From NCBI RefSeq assembly GCF_028737255.1, contig NZ_JAQZAN010000031.1, forward strand, positions 1-53,594: a stretch of DNA of 53,594 bases, written 5' to 3'. Source of the stretch: Actinomycetospora straminea. GTDB lineage: Bacteria > Actinomycetota > Actinomycetes > Mycobacteriales > Pseudonocardiaceae. The notes below the pieces were generated by a model. It was not told the origin of the DNA and made no database searches. It worked only from the letters and a program-made list of their open reading frames with translations. The stretch's first letter is position 1, and the number at the start of each line of letters is the position of its first letter. The position numbers were made by a program, and so were the translations under genes. Positions 7,474 to 15,670 of this stretch are shown here, in pieces.

Positions 7474-8400
7474 TCAGCCGCGGCCGGTGACCTTCCGCGC
7501 GGCGAACTGCAGCACCTGGCCGCTGGTGGAGATCACGGCGCCGGCGATGCTGAAGCCGGTCTTCACGGCCATCGAGGCGGCGTTGCCGACGATGCGCACC
7601 GGGTTGTAGCCCGGCGCGTTGTCGCGCACCTGGTCGGCCGCCTCGCGCACGCTGCGGTCCAGCTGCTGGGCCGCGGCCTCGCTGGCGCGGTTGACGCGCT
7701 GGGCGGCGGCGTCGCCCGCCCCGTCGAGCTCCGAGGCGACCCCGGCCGAGACGGTGGCGGCGCGGTCGCCGCTCTCGGCCAGCGACTCACCGGCCTCGTC
7801 GGCGCGGGCCTTGGCCTCCGAGCCGGCGTGCTGGGCGACACGGGTCGCGTCCTTGGCGATCCGCTCCCCCGCGCGCGACGTGGTGGTGGCCACCTGCTCG
7901 CCGCTGGTCTGCGCGATGGTCGAGGCGTCCTTCGCGGCCGCCTGTACCGACTTCTCGCCCGACGTGGCCTTCGCGGCCTCGTCGGCGACGCCCGACGCGC
8001 CGGCCTGGGCCTGCGCGGCGGCCTTCTTGCCCGACTCCTGGGCGCGGTCGGCGTCCTTCTGCGCGGTCGCCTTCGCGTCCGAGCCGACCTTCTTCGCGCT
8101 CGAGGACGCCTTGTCCGAGGCCGACTGCGCCTTGGCGCGGGCACCCTCGGCGTTGGCCTTCGCGGTCGCCTTGGCCGCCTCGGCGGGCGCGCTGTCGGTG
8201 CTGCCGTTGACCGTGTGGGTCTCGCGGACCTTGCCGTCCGTGCCGTGCACGACGACCTTGCCGCCGCCGTCCTTCTGCACGATCTCGGTCGCCCGCTCGA
8301 CGGCCTCGGCCTGCGTGGCCGCCTTGGCGCTGGCTCGCTGGGCGCCCTTCTTCTGCACCTGCCAGCCGTCCTCGGTGGGAACGACGTACCGGTCGGCCAT
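7474..8400 (-). CDS. DUF2188 protein with long Ala/Lys/Glu-rich helical tail
   Basis: 308 aa. Residues 1-~65 are a DUF2188 domain (RYVVPTEDGWQVQKKGAQRA ... VVVHGTDGKVRETHT), a small fold of unknown function. From ~70 to ~265 the protein is low-complexity and rich in Ala, Lys, Glu, Ser and Asp, with repeated AAK/AxAxA patterns resembling late-embryogenesis or apolipoprotein-like helices. The last ~40 residues (NPVRIVGNAASMAVKTGFSIAGAVISTSGQVLQF) are amphipathic to hydrophobic and could touch a membrane. The start is supported by AGGAG about 11 nt upstream. A stress or surface role is possible but is only inference. It is convergent with whiB1. Confidence 0.8.
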   Translation of the reverse strand: MADRYVVPTEDGWQVQKKGAQRASAKAATQAEAVERATEIVQKDGGGKVVVHGTDGKVRETHTVNGSTDSAPAEAAKATAKANAEGARAKAQSASDKASSSAKKVGSDAKATAQKDADRAQESGKKAAAQAQAGASGVADEAAKATSGEKSVQAAAKDASTIAQTSGEQVATTTSRAGERIAKDATRVAQHAGSEAKARADEAGESLAESGDRAATVSAGVASELDGAGDAAAQRVNRASEAAAQQLDRSVREAADQVRDNAPGYNPVRIVGNAASMAVKTGFSIAGAVISTSGQVLQFAARKVTGRG

Positions 8401-8489
8401 GACGGTCTCAACTCCTGTTCGACGGTGTCTTCCACGGTCTGATGCCCAGGCCTCCACCAGCACAAACGCACCAGTAACCGGCACCGCAC

Positions 8490-11400
8490 TCACCCGTTCA
8501 GCGCCTCCGCGGCGCGCTCCTGCAGCTCGAGGTACCGCTGGGTGGCCTCCTCGCGGACCGCCTCGAGGCGCTCGAGCCAGGAGGCCTGCGGCGAGCCCTC
8601 GGGCACGACGATCGGCCCGTAGCGCTCCACCAGCCGCGGCCCGACCACCGACGCGGCGGTGGCGACGCCCGCGGACCCGGCGGCCTGCGCCCACGCGACG
8701 GGGCCGAGCGGGACGCAGCCGAAGAAGTGGCTCACGCCCGGGGTCTGCACCACCGCGACCAGCGCGCCCGCGGACACCACGCTCGCCCCGATGACCAGCG
8801 GGCTGCGCCCGCCGCCGGCGACGATCGTCTGCCCGAGCTGCGTGCCGACCAGCGCGGTCAGCGCGACCGTGCGGGCCCGCGCCGGGCTGCCGTACGGCGT
8901 GCTCCGGGCCGCCAGCCACGCGAGGCTCGCGCCGCCGGCCGTGGCCATGGCGCGCAGCCCGATCTCCTGGTTGAGCGCCTCGCCCAGCGACGCCTCCGGG
9001 CCCTCGGCGAGCAGCGAGGCCGCCGACCCCGGCTCGGGCGCGCGCACCGCGAGGGCGAGCGAGGGCACGAGGTCGGTGAGCAGGTTGACCAGCAGCAGCT
9101 GGCGCGCGTTGAGCGGCGAGGTGCCCGTGGTGGAGGCCCCGAGCACCGTGAACGCGATCTCGCCGAGGTTGCCGCCGACGAGCACGCCGAGCGCCTCGCG
9201 CACCGAGGCCCACATCGCGCGCCCCTCGACCAGCGCGGCGAGGATCGTCTCGAGCCGGTCGTCGGTGATGACGAGGTCCGCGGCCGCCCGCGCGGCGGGG
9301 GTGCCGCGCCGCCCGAGCGCGATGCCCACGTCGGCCAGGCGGATCGCCGGGGCGTCGTTGGCGCCGTCGCCGGTCATCGCCACCGTGCGCCCGAGGCGCT
9401 GGAAGGCCTGCACGATCCGCACCTTGTGCGACGGCGTCCCGCGCGCGACCACCCGCACCTTGGGCAACAGGTCGTCGAGCGCCTCGTCGTCGAGGGCGTC
9501 CAGCTCGGAGCCGGTGACGACGACCCCGCCGTTGAGGACGTCGAGCTCCTCGGCGACGGCCTCGGCGGTGCTCGGGTGGTCACCGGTGATCATGACGACC
9601 TGGACCCCGGCGTCGCGCAGGTCGCGCACCGTGGCCTGCGAGCCGGCCCGCACCGGGTCGGTGAACCCGACGAAGCCGGTGAACTCGAGCTCGGCGACGT
9701 CGCCGTCGTCGAGGGCATCCTCGGTCGACGAGCCGCCCTCGCCGTCGCGCTCGGCCGCGCGCGCCGCGTACTCCTCGGCGGTGAGGACCCGCTCCGCGAC
9801 GGCGAGCACGCGCATGCCCTGGCCGGCGAGCAGCTCGGTGTGCTCCACCAGGCGCTGGCGGGCCTCGTCGTCGAGCGGGTCACCGCCCCAGCTCGTCGCC
9901 CGGGCGATGACGACCTCGGGCGCGCCCTTGACCGAGATGAGGCGGTACGGCCCGCTCGCCTCGCCGGCGTCCGCCGGCGGCTCCACCTCGCCGAGCGTGG
10001 CGTGGTAGCCGCGGGACGGGTCGAAGTCGAGCGACGCGACCGGCCACCAGCCCGGGCGCTTGTGGGCCGGGTCGACGTCGAACTGCTGGCCGCCGGAGAC
10101 CACCGCGCGGTCGGTGAGGTGCGCGAGCCGCTCCCCCGGCGCCGGGCGCGGCGTCGCGCGCAGGGCGGCGGCGAGCACGCGCCGCTGGCGCTTGCGCAGC
10201 CGGTCGGTGGGCCGCAGCTTGATGCCGTCGGAGATCGCCGAGAGCGCCAGACGCCCCTCGGTGAGCGTGCCCGTCTTGTCGAAGCACAGGACGTCGGTGC
10301 GACCGATCGCCTCGATGGTGCGCGGGTTGCGGACCAGCGCGCCCTCGGCCGACAGCCGGCGCGCGGACGCGAGCTGGGCGGCCGAGACCACGAACGGCAG
10401 GCCCTCGGGCACGCTGGCGACGGCCAGGCCGACGCCCGAGTGCAGGTTCTGCCGGAACGGCAGGCCGCGCACCGCGCCGGCGGCCACGACTGCCGCGGCC
10501 GAGCCGATCGCGAGCGGGGTGGTGATGCGGGTCAGACCGGCGAGGCGCTCGTCGACGCCCGCGACCGGCGCGGCGGCCTTCGCGGCGGCGGTGGAGCGCC
10601 CGACCTCGGTGCTCGACCCGGTGGCGACGACGACCGCGCGCCCCCGGCCGGTGGCCACGGTGCTGCCCTCGTAGAGCATCGAGCGGCGGTCGGCGACGGT
10701 GCGCGCGATGACCGGGACCGGCGTCTTCGTCACCGGCAGCGACTCGCCGGTCAGCGACGACTCGTCGAGCTCGAGCGCTTCGGACTCGAGCACGCGGCAG
10801 TCGGCGGGGACGACGTCGTCGGGACCGAGCTCGATGACGTCGCCGACGACGACCTCGTCCGCGCCCACACCGCGCGCGGTGCCGTCGCGCACGACGCGCG
10901 TGCGGATCGCGGAGCGCTCGAGCAGCCCGGCGACGGCGCGCTCGGTGGCGACCTGCTGGACGCCGCCGATCAGCGCCGAGAACGCCGTGACGCCGACGAC
11001 GATCGCGGCGTCGACGACCGCGCCGATCGCCGCGGAGAGGACCGCGCCGCCCGCGAGGACCGGGGTCAGCGGGTTGTTGAGCTCGTCGAGGAACGCGCGC
11101 CCGAGCGTCGTCTGGGTCTCGGCGGCGGCCGGGTCGTCGCGGTGGCGACGGTGCGCCTCGGCGGTGGTCAGGCCCTGCTCGGTGACGTCCAGGCGCGCGA
11201 GCACGGTGCTCGTGGGCATGACGTGCCACGGCGTGCGGCTGACCCCCGGCACCACGACGCGGCGCCCGAGCTCGGTCGCCGACCAGGCGCCCGCCCCGAG
11301 CGCGACCCCGGCGGCGCCGTTGACGGCGAGGCCCGCGAGGCCCGGGGCCGCCGGGGTGGTGCCCGCCGTGGCCATCACGGCGCCGAGCACCGTGCCGGCG

Positions 11401-13130
11401 CGGGCGAGGTTCACCGACCGCCCCGACACCCCGCGTGCGACCTTGACGCCCTCGATGAGCAGCGCGGCGGTGCCGAGGTCGTCGCCGACCAGCACGTGTG
11501 CGCCCCAGGGTGCGACGCCGTCGGGGCGGGAGACGCCGACGCCGACGTCGGCGGCGGCCAGGGCGCGGCGGTCGCGGGAGACGACGAGCACGCCCGCACC
11601 GGCGGCCTGCAGGTCGCGCACCGAGGAGCGCAGGGCCTCCCCGCCGGCGACGGTGCGGTCGCCCGCCGTGGCCCCGCCGACCTCGCCGCCGACGACCAGC
11701 GTGACGCCGGCACGGCGCGCGGCCGCGGCCAGGGCCTCGGCGGCCGATGCGGGCTCGGGCAGCACGCCGACGACGGCGGCGAGCCGGTCGCCGCGGCGCA
11801 GGCCGAGCACGAGGGTGGCGCCGTCGGCGACGAGGGCGTCGGCGGCCTCGACCGCGCGCTCCCCGTCGCCGCCCGGCACGTCGTCGAGACCGGCGAGCAG
11901 CCAGTGCTCGGCGTCGTCGACGACCCGGTGCGGCGCCGTCGGCGCGGTCGGGTCGAACAGTTCGTGGACGCGCGGGACGAGCTCCTCGAGCGGGTCGGTC
12001 GAGCCGTCCTCGCCGGGCAGCGGCAGCAGGTCGCCCAGCATGAGCACGCCGGTGGTCAGCGCGTCGGCGTCGAGCACGACGGTGTCGACCCGGTCCATGC
12101 GCCGCAGCGCCGACGGCTCGACGACGACCGCACCGCGGCGCGCGAGCACCCGGCCGAACGTCGTGGCGAAGCCCTCGCGGCCGAGGCGCCCGGCCTTCGG
12201 CAGTGTCGAGAGGGCGACGCCGGCGGCCTTGCGGACGTCCTGGGTGGCGGCCGCGGTGGCGGCGAACCCGCCCGCCGCGGCCATGCCGACCACGTCACCG
12301 TGGCGCTCGACCGGGCCGGCGGGCAGCGCGACCGGGCGCTCGCCCTGCAGGTCGTCGTCGGGGGGCGCGGCGGCGTGGTCGGCGGTCTCGAGCAGGCGCG
12401 GCTCGGCCTGGCTCCACGTCGTGGTGCGCGCCCGGGCCTCGGCGACCTGCAGCGCGCGGTAGGCGGCGTCGACCACGAGACCCGTGGTGCCCTGGCCCAG
12501 GGCCTGGGCGGCGGCGTTGGACAGGGCGAGCAGGACGTTCGCGCGGTCCTGGCCGACGGCGCGCTCGACGGCGGCGCGCAGGCGGGGCTGGTGGTCGACG
12601 AACGTGGCGGCCGAGGCGATCTCGGCGGGCAGCGGGGTGCGGCGCAGCACGCGGCCCACCGCGGCGACGCCGATGCCGGCGAGGTCGGCCGCGAGCGCGG
12701 CGAAGGCCTGCTGGGCGCCACCCAGCGAGGGCGAGCCGGCGGGCGCGACGGCGGCCCCGCCCTCGCGCTCCTCGAGGATCTCGACCAGGTCGACGAGGTC
12801 GTCCACCAGCTCGTCGTCCGGCAGCACCCCCCGCCCGTCCGGGCCCTCGGGCAGGCCCACGACGACGGCGGCGAGGTGCGCGTTGGTCGCGGCCCACGCG
12901 ACGTCCGGGTGCGCGGCGAGCGCCTTCTCGACGGCCCGGGCCAGCTCCGACCCGCACTCGCGGGCCACCGCGGGCACACCGATCTGCGCCAGCCCGGCGC
13001 CACGCCACACGCGACGTCCCCGGTGGCGGAACGGGTCCACGCGGTCGAGGACGCCGGCGGCGATGCCGAACGGGTCCACCACGCGCGCGAGGAGACCGCG
13101 GGACGGGCGGGGGGCGGGATGGGATGCCAT
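8490..13130 (-). CDS. ctpI: CtpI-type giant cation-transporting P-type ATPase
   Basis: 1546 aa, comparable to the ~1.6-kresidue mycobacterial CtpI family and far longer than ordinary P-type ATPases. The catalytic half has all hallmarks: SSLTGES (~791-797), ASVPEGLPF, the phosphorylated FDKTGTL (Asp 951) and MTGDGANDAPAI (~1250), followed by several C-terminal membrane helices. PEGLP in the ion-binding helix suggests a type II-like site, so Ca2+/Mg2+ or similar rather than a soft metal, but the ion is unknown. The first ~650 residues contain a degenerate second P-domain: VVLDADAL (~350) stands where DKTGTL would be, and VVSRDRRALAAADVGVGV where the hinge motif would be. The start ATG has only a distant GGAAGGA. 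Confidence 0.87.
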   Translation of the reverse strand: MASHPAPRPSRGLLARVVDPFGIAAGVLDRVDPFRHRGRRVWRGAGLAQIGVPAVARECGSELARAVEKALAAHPDVAWAATNAHLAAVVVGLPEGPDGRGVLPDDELVDDLVDLVEILEEREGGAAVAPAGSPSLGGAQQAFAALAADLAGIGVAAVGRVLRRTPLPAEIASAATFVDHQPRLRAAVERAVGQDRANVLLALSNAAAQALGQGTTGLVVDAAYRALQVAEARARTTTWSQAEPRLLETADHAAAPPDDDLQGERPVALPAGPVERHGDVVGMAAAGGFAATAAATQDVRKAAGVALSTLPKAGRLGREGFATTFGRVLARRGAVVVEPSALRRMDRVDTVVLDADALTTGVLMLGDLLPLPGEDGSTDPLEELVPRVHELFDPTAPTAPHRVVDDAEHWLLAGLDDVPGGDGERAVEAADALVADGATLVLGLRRGDRLAAVVGVLPEPASAAEALAAAARRAGVTLVVGGEVGGATAGDRTVAGGEALRSSVRDLQAAGAGVLVVSRDRRALAAADVGVGVSRPDGVAPWGAHVLVGDDLGTAALLIEGVKVARGVSGRSVNLARAGTVLGAVMATAGTTPAAPGLAGLAVNGAAGVALGAGAWSATELGRRVVVPGVSRTPWHVMPTSTVLARLDVTEQGLTTAEAHRRHRDDPAAAETQTTLGRAFLDELNNPLTPVLAGGAVLSAAIGAVVDAAIVVGVTAFSALIGGVQQVATERAVAGLLERSAIRTRVVRDGTARGVGADEVVVGDVIELGPDDVVPADCRVLESEALELDESSLTGESLPVTKTPVPVIARTVADRRSMLYEGSTVATGRGRAVVVATGSSTEVGRSTAAAKAAAPVAGVDERLAGLTRITTPLAIGSAAAVVAAGAVRGLPFRQNLHSGVGLAVASVPEGLPFVVSAAQLASARRLSAEGALVRNPRTIEAIGRTDVLCFDKTGTLTEGRLALSAISDGIKLRPTDRLRKRQRRVLAAALRATPRPAPGERLAHLTDRAVVSGGQQFDVDPAHKRPGWWPVASLDFDPSRGYHATLGEVEPPADAGEASGPYRLISVKGAPEVVIARATSWGGDPLDDEARQRLVEHTELLAGQGMRVLAVAERVLTAEEYAARAAERDGEGGSSTEDALDDGDVAELEFTGFVGFTDPVRAGSQATVRDLRDAGVQVVMITGDHPSTAEAVAEELDVLNGGVVVTGSELDALDDEALDDLLPKVRVVARGTPSHKVRIVQAFQRLGRTVAMTGDGANDAPAIRLADVGIALGRRGTPAARAAADLVITDDRLETILAALVEGRAMWASVREALGVLVGGNLGEIAFTVLGASTTGTSPLNARQLLLVNLLTDLVPSLALAVRAPEPGSAASLLAEGPEASLGEALNQEIGLRAMATAGGASLAWLAARSTPYGSPARARTVALTALVGTQLGQTIVAGGGRSPLVIGASVVSAGALVAVVQTPGVSHFFGCVPLGPVAWAQAAGSAGVATAASVVGPRLVERYGPIVVPEGSPQASWLERLEAVREEATQRYLELQERAAEALNG

Positions 13131-13244
13131 GAGGGTGGCTGTCGTCCTTCCGTCGGAGCGGGGAGCGGTGAGTACCCGATTCGCCCACCGTGCGCGCGCT
13201 CGCGGTCACGGACGGCCCAACGCCCGCTCCCGGCGAGCGACAGC

Positions 13245-14567
13245 TTACGGGCGGTCGAGGGCCGGTGATCGGAGTGAGCGCGACCCGGAAGTGGCGCCTG
13301 GGTGAATGTCCCGCCGATCGGGTGTCGCCGGGGTGGCGCCGGCCGCGCCACCCGGACCGCCGGGGCCGGCCGCGAGGGCGGCGAGCGCGTGCAGCACCCG
13401 CCCGGCGGGGCGCCAGGAGGCGACGCGCAGGGCGGCGCTGCGCACGGCGGCGACGAGCCCGTTGCCGGGCAGGAAGAAGTGGCGCGAGCGGCGGGCGGCG
13501 CTGGCGGCCGCGAGGGCCGCCGGCCGGTGCGCGGCCTCCCACGCGGCGAGGCCGGCCTCGACGTCGTCGGGGTGCTCGCCGACGTGCGTGCCGAGGGTCT
13601 CGCCGCCGACGAGCGCCAGCGCCGAGCCCTGACCCGAGTACAGCGTCGGGCACCACGCGGCGTCCCCGACCAGCACGATCCGCCCGCGGCGCCAGGACCC
13701 GAGCCGGATCTGGGCGACGGTGTCGACGTGCGTGGTGCCGGCCTCCTCGACCCCGTCGAGGATCTCGGGCACCAGGCCCGCGAAGTCGCCGTAGACGCGC
13801 CGCAGCGCGCCCACCGGGTCGGCGGCCGCCCGCCACGCCGCCTCGCGCCCGTCGACGCCCAGCAGCTCGGCGCGGAACGTGAAGAAGACGACCGGGGCGT
13901 GCCCGGCGACGGCCATGAGGTGCGCGGTGCGCCCGACCTCGGCGGGCACGACGTAGTCGCCCTCGCGCAGGCCGCCGGGCAGGCGCGGGAGCACCGCGGA
14001 GATCACCACGTGGTCGAACTCGTGGCGGAAGCGGCTCTCCGGGCCGAACACCATCCCGCGCACCGCGGAGCGCACCCCGTCCGCGCCGACGAGCAGGTCG
14101 AACCGCTCGCGCGACGCCCCCTCCGGCCCGTCGAGGACGACGTCCACCCCGTGGCGGCGGGGCTCGACGCGCCGCGGCGCGGTGCCGAACCGGACCGCGA
14201 CCTCCGCCGGTCGCGCGTCCCACAGCGCGGCCTCGAGGTCCCCGCGGACCAGCGCGAGCGCGCGGGGGTCGTCGGCGAGCGACGCCTCGACCCGCGACAC
14301 CGTGCGCCCGCGGGCGTCGACGCCGGTGATGATCCCGTCGGCGGGCAGGCGGGTGCGCAGCGCGTGCGAGACCCCGAGCCGGTCGGCGGCGGCGAGGCCC
14401 TCCGGCGCGAGGCGCACGAAGTAGCCGCCGGTGCGGCGGGCGGGGGCCCGCTCGCACACCTGGACCGACCAGCCGGCCCGGTGCAGCGAGGCCGCCGCGG
14501 CGAGCCCGGCCACGCCGGCGCCGACGACGAGCGCGCGCGGCTGCCCGTTCCGCCCGGTCCCCTCCAC
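13245..14567 (-). CDS. FAD-dependent monooxygenase (PHBH fold)
   Basis: About 440 aa. ALVVGAGVAGLAAAASLHRAGW near the N-terminus is the FAD-binding GxGxxG; DLLVGADGVRS is the DG motif; GRIVLVGDAAWCPTLYSGQGSALAL is the GD motif. This set defines class A flavoprotein monooxygenases and related TetX/geranylgeranyl-reductase-like enzymes. The GD motif has C-P-T-L-Y where hydroxylases usually have H-x-x-x-P, so the substrate pocket may be atypical. I place the start at GTG 14567 just before the Rossmann strand; the frame is open to a GTG at 14630, so the N-terminus is uncertain. No linked gene suggests a substrate. Confidence 0.8.
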   Translation of the reverse strand: MEGTGRNGQPRALVVGAGVAGLAAAASLHRAGWSVQVCERAPARRTGGYFVRLAPEGLAAADRLGVSHALRTRLPADGIITGVDARGRTVSRVEASLADDPRALALVRGDLEAALWDARPAEVAVRFGTAPRRVEPRRHGVDVVLDGPEGASRERFDLLVGADGVRSAVRGMVFGPESRFRHEFDHVVISAVLPRLPGGLREGDYVVPAEVGRTAHLMAVAGHAPVVFFTFRAELLGVDGREAAWRAAADPVGALRRVYGDFAGLVPEILDGVEEAGTTHVDTVAQIRLGSWRRGRIVLVGDAAWCPTLYSGQGSALALVGGETLGTHVGEHPDDVEAGLAAWEAAHRPAALAAASAARRSRHFFLPGNGLVAAVRSAALRVASWRPAGRVLHALAALAAGPGGPGGAAGATPATPDRRDIHPGATSGSRSLRSPALDRP

Positions 14568-14646
14568 GATCTCCAGGGTAGGCGCCGCGCTCGCGCCGAC
14601 CGTCGGCGACGGACGTGGTCTCGCCCTCACACGCAGCCCTCACGCA

Positions 14647-14685
14647 CCACGGCCCCGCCACCCCAGTGGGGTGACGGGGCCGTGG
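14647..14685. terminator. Hairpin terminator of the MerR/Cys-rich operon
   Basis: Arms 14647-14664 and 14668-14685 form an 18-bp stem with one C-A mismatch and an AGT loop. It begins 28 nt after the stop of the minus-strand Cys-rich gene. Confidence 0.8.
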
Positions 14686-14712
14686 CGGTGGTGGCTCGCG
14701 GTCCGGACGGGC

Positions 14713-14910
14713 TCAGGCGCGCGCCGGGTCGACCCGGCGGAAGTGCTGGCAGTCGCACTGGGCGCAGTGGTCGCCGAGGTAGTAGTGCTCGTGCGACTCG
14801 CGCGGGTGCTTGCAGGAGCAGAGGTCCACCAGCGGGACGCGCGCCAGGGAGGGCGGCATCGGGGCGCGGAGGACGGGGAGGTGGGTCCGACGGTGGTCGA
14901 TGAGCTTCAT
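14713..14910 (-). CDS. Small Cys/His-rich probable zinc protein
   Basis: 65 aa, unrecognised by name. The C-terminal half is dense in metal ligands: CSCKHPRESHEHYY...HCAQCDCQHF, giving five Cys and several His, which strongly suggests a zinc-binding fold. The N-terminus is short and basic. The ATG at 14910 overlaps the TGA of the upstream MerR-type gene (ATGA), so translation is probably coupled, and this settles the start against an upstream in-frame extension to 14985. Together with the MerR gene it forms a two-gene operon between a clear promoter and a clear terminator. Confidence 0.75.
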   Translation of the reverse strand: MKLIDHRRTHLPVLRAPMPPSLARVPLVDLCSCKHPRESHEHYYLGDHCAQCDCQHFRRVDPARA

Positions 14911-15440
14911 GTCGAAGAAGTCCGTTGAGGTGGAGGGGCCGGCAGGGGCGGTCGAAGAGCGGTCGTGGGCACTTCGGGCCCGCACGCGCGGTGGACGCGG
15001 GCGGAGGGCCGTGCAGCGGGCACGGAGCGGGCGGTGTGCTCGCCCCGGGCCGCGGCGAGCTCGCGCCGTGCCCGCGCCAGTTCGCGTCGGGCTCGGTCGA
15101 GCTCGTCGTGGGCCTGATCCCGCTCGCGCGTGACCAGGGCCACCTCGTCCTGCAGGGACACGACCATCGCGGCCGCGGTGAGGGTCAGCCCCTCGTCGAA
15201 CAGCTCGCGGATCCGGGAGGCGAGGGCCAGTTGCCGGCGCGTCCAGCGCCGGTGTCCGCCTGCGGATCGCTCCGGACGGACCATCCGACCCGCGTCCAGA
15301 CTCCGGAGGAACGCCGGCCGCACGCCGAGGAACTCCGCCGCCTGACCGGTGGTCAGCGGGGGGTCCTCCTCGTCGAGGCTGTCGGCGCCCACGGCTTCCG
15401 TCGCGTCCTTGCGTTCGTGCTCTGCGCGGTCCGGCCCCAC
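14907..15440 (-). CDS. MerR-type helix-turn-helix regulator with coiled coil
   Basis: About 177 aa from GTG 15440. The core LTTGQAAEFLGVRPAFLRSLDAGRMVRPERSAGGHRRWTRRQ is a MerR-like winged helix-turn-helix (specific wing SAGGHRRW). LASRIRELFDEGLTLTAAAMVVSLQDEV follows, then a heptad-rich coiled coil (about RERDQAHDELDRARRELARARREL) for dimerisation. No Cys metal site is evident in the effector region; the tail is Pro/Arg-rich. The transcript start predicted from the TTGACA/TAGAAC promoter (near 15459) excludes longer N-termini. GTG 15392 is an alternative start. It is the first gene of an operon with the Cys-rich protein. Confidence 0.75.
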   Translation of the reverse strand: MGPDRAEHERKDATEAVGADSLDEEDPPLTTGQAAEFLGVRPAFLRSLDAGRMVRPERSAGGHRRWTRRQLALASRIRELFDEGLTLTAAAMVVSLQDEVALVTRERDQAHDELDRARRELARARRELAAARGEHTARSVPAARPSARVHRACGPEVPTTALRPPLPAPPPQRTSST

Positions 15441-15465
15441 CGCTGAGCAGGGCGGACGTGGAGAA

Positions 15466-15494
15466 GTTCTACTCGGCACTGCAATTTCTGTCAA
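15466..15494 (-). promoter_or_regulatory. Strong sigma-70-type promoter for MerR/Cys-rich operon
   Basis: On the minus strand TTGACA (15494-15489) and TAGAAC (15471-15466) are separated by exactly 17 bp. This is the best consensus promoter seen in the window, and the local sequence is markedly AT-richer than its surroundings. Confidence 0.8.
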
Positions 15495-15670
15495 TGCCGG
15501 CGGGCGGCGTGCGTGGCGCGTCACCCGCACGGGGTGATCGGGGCACGACCGACGGGCGACGGCACTGCATCCGTCACCCGAATTCGCGAATCCGGTATGT
15601 CGATGAGCCCCTGATCGGGTAGAGGAGGTGGAAGGATGGAGATCGGGAATCCGGGAGGGGGGAGACAGCT

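Noticed and set aside
8727..13268. 1513-codon open frame antisense to the P-type ATPase
   Set aside because: It is the mirror of a strongly coding gene in very high-G+C DNA; composition is Arg/Gly/Asp-rich with no domains.
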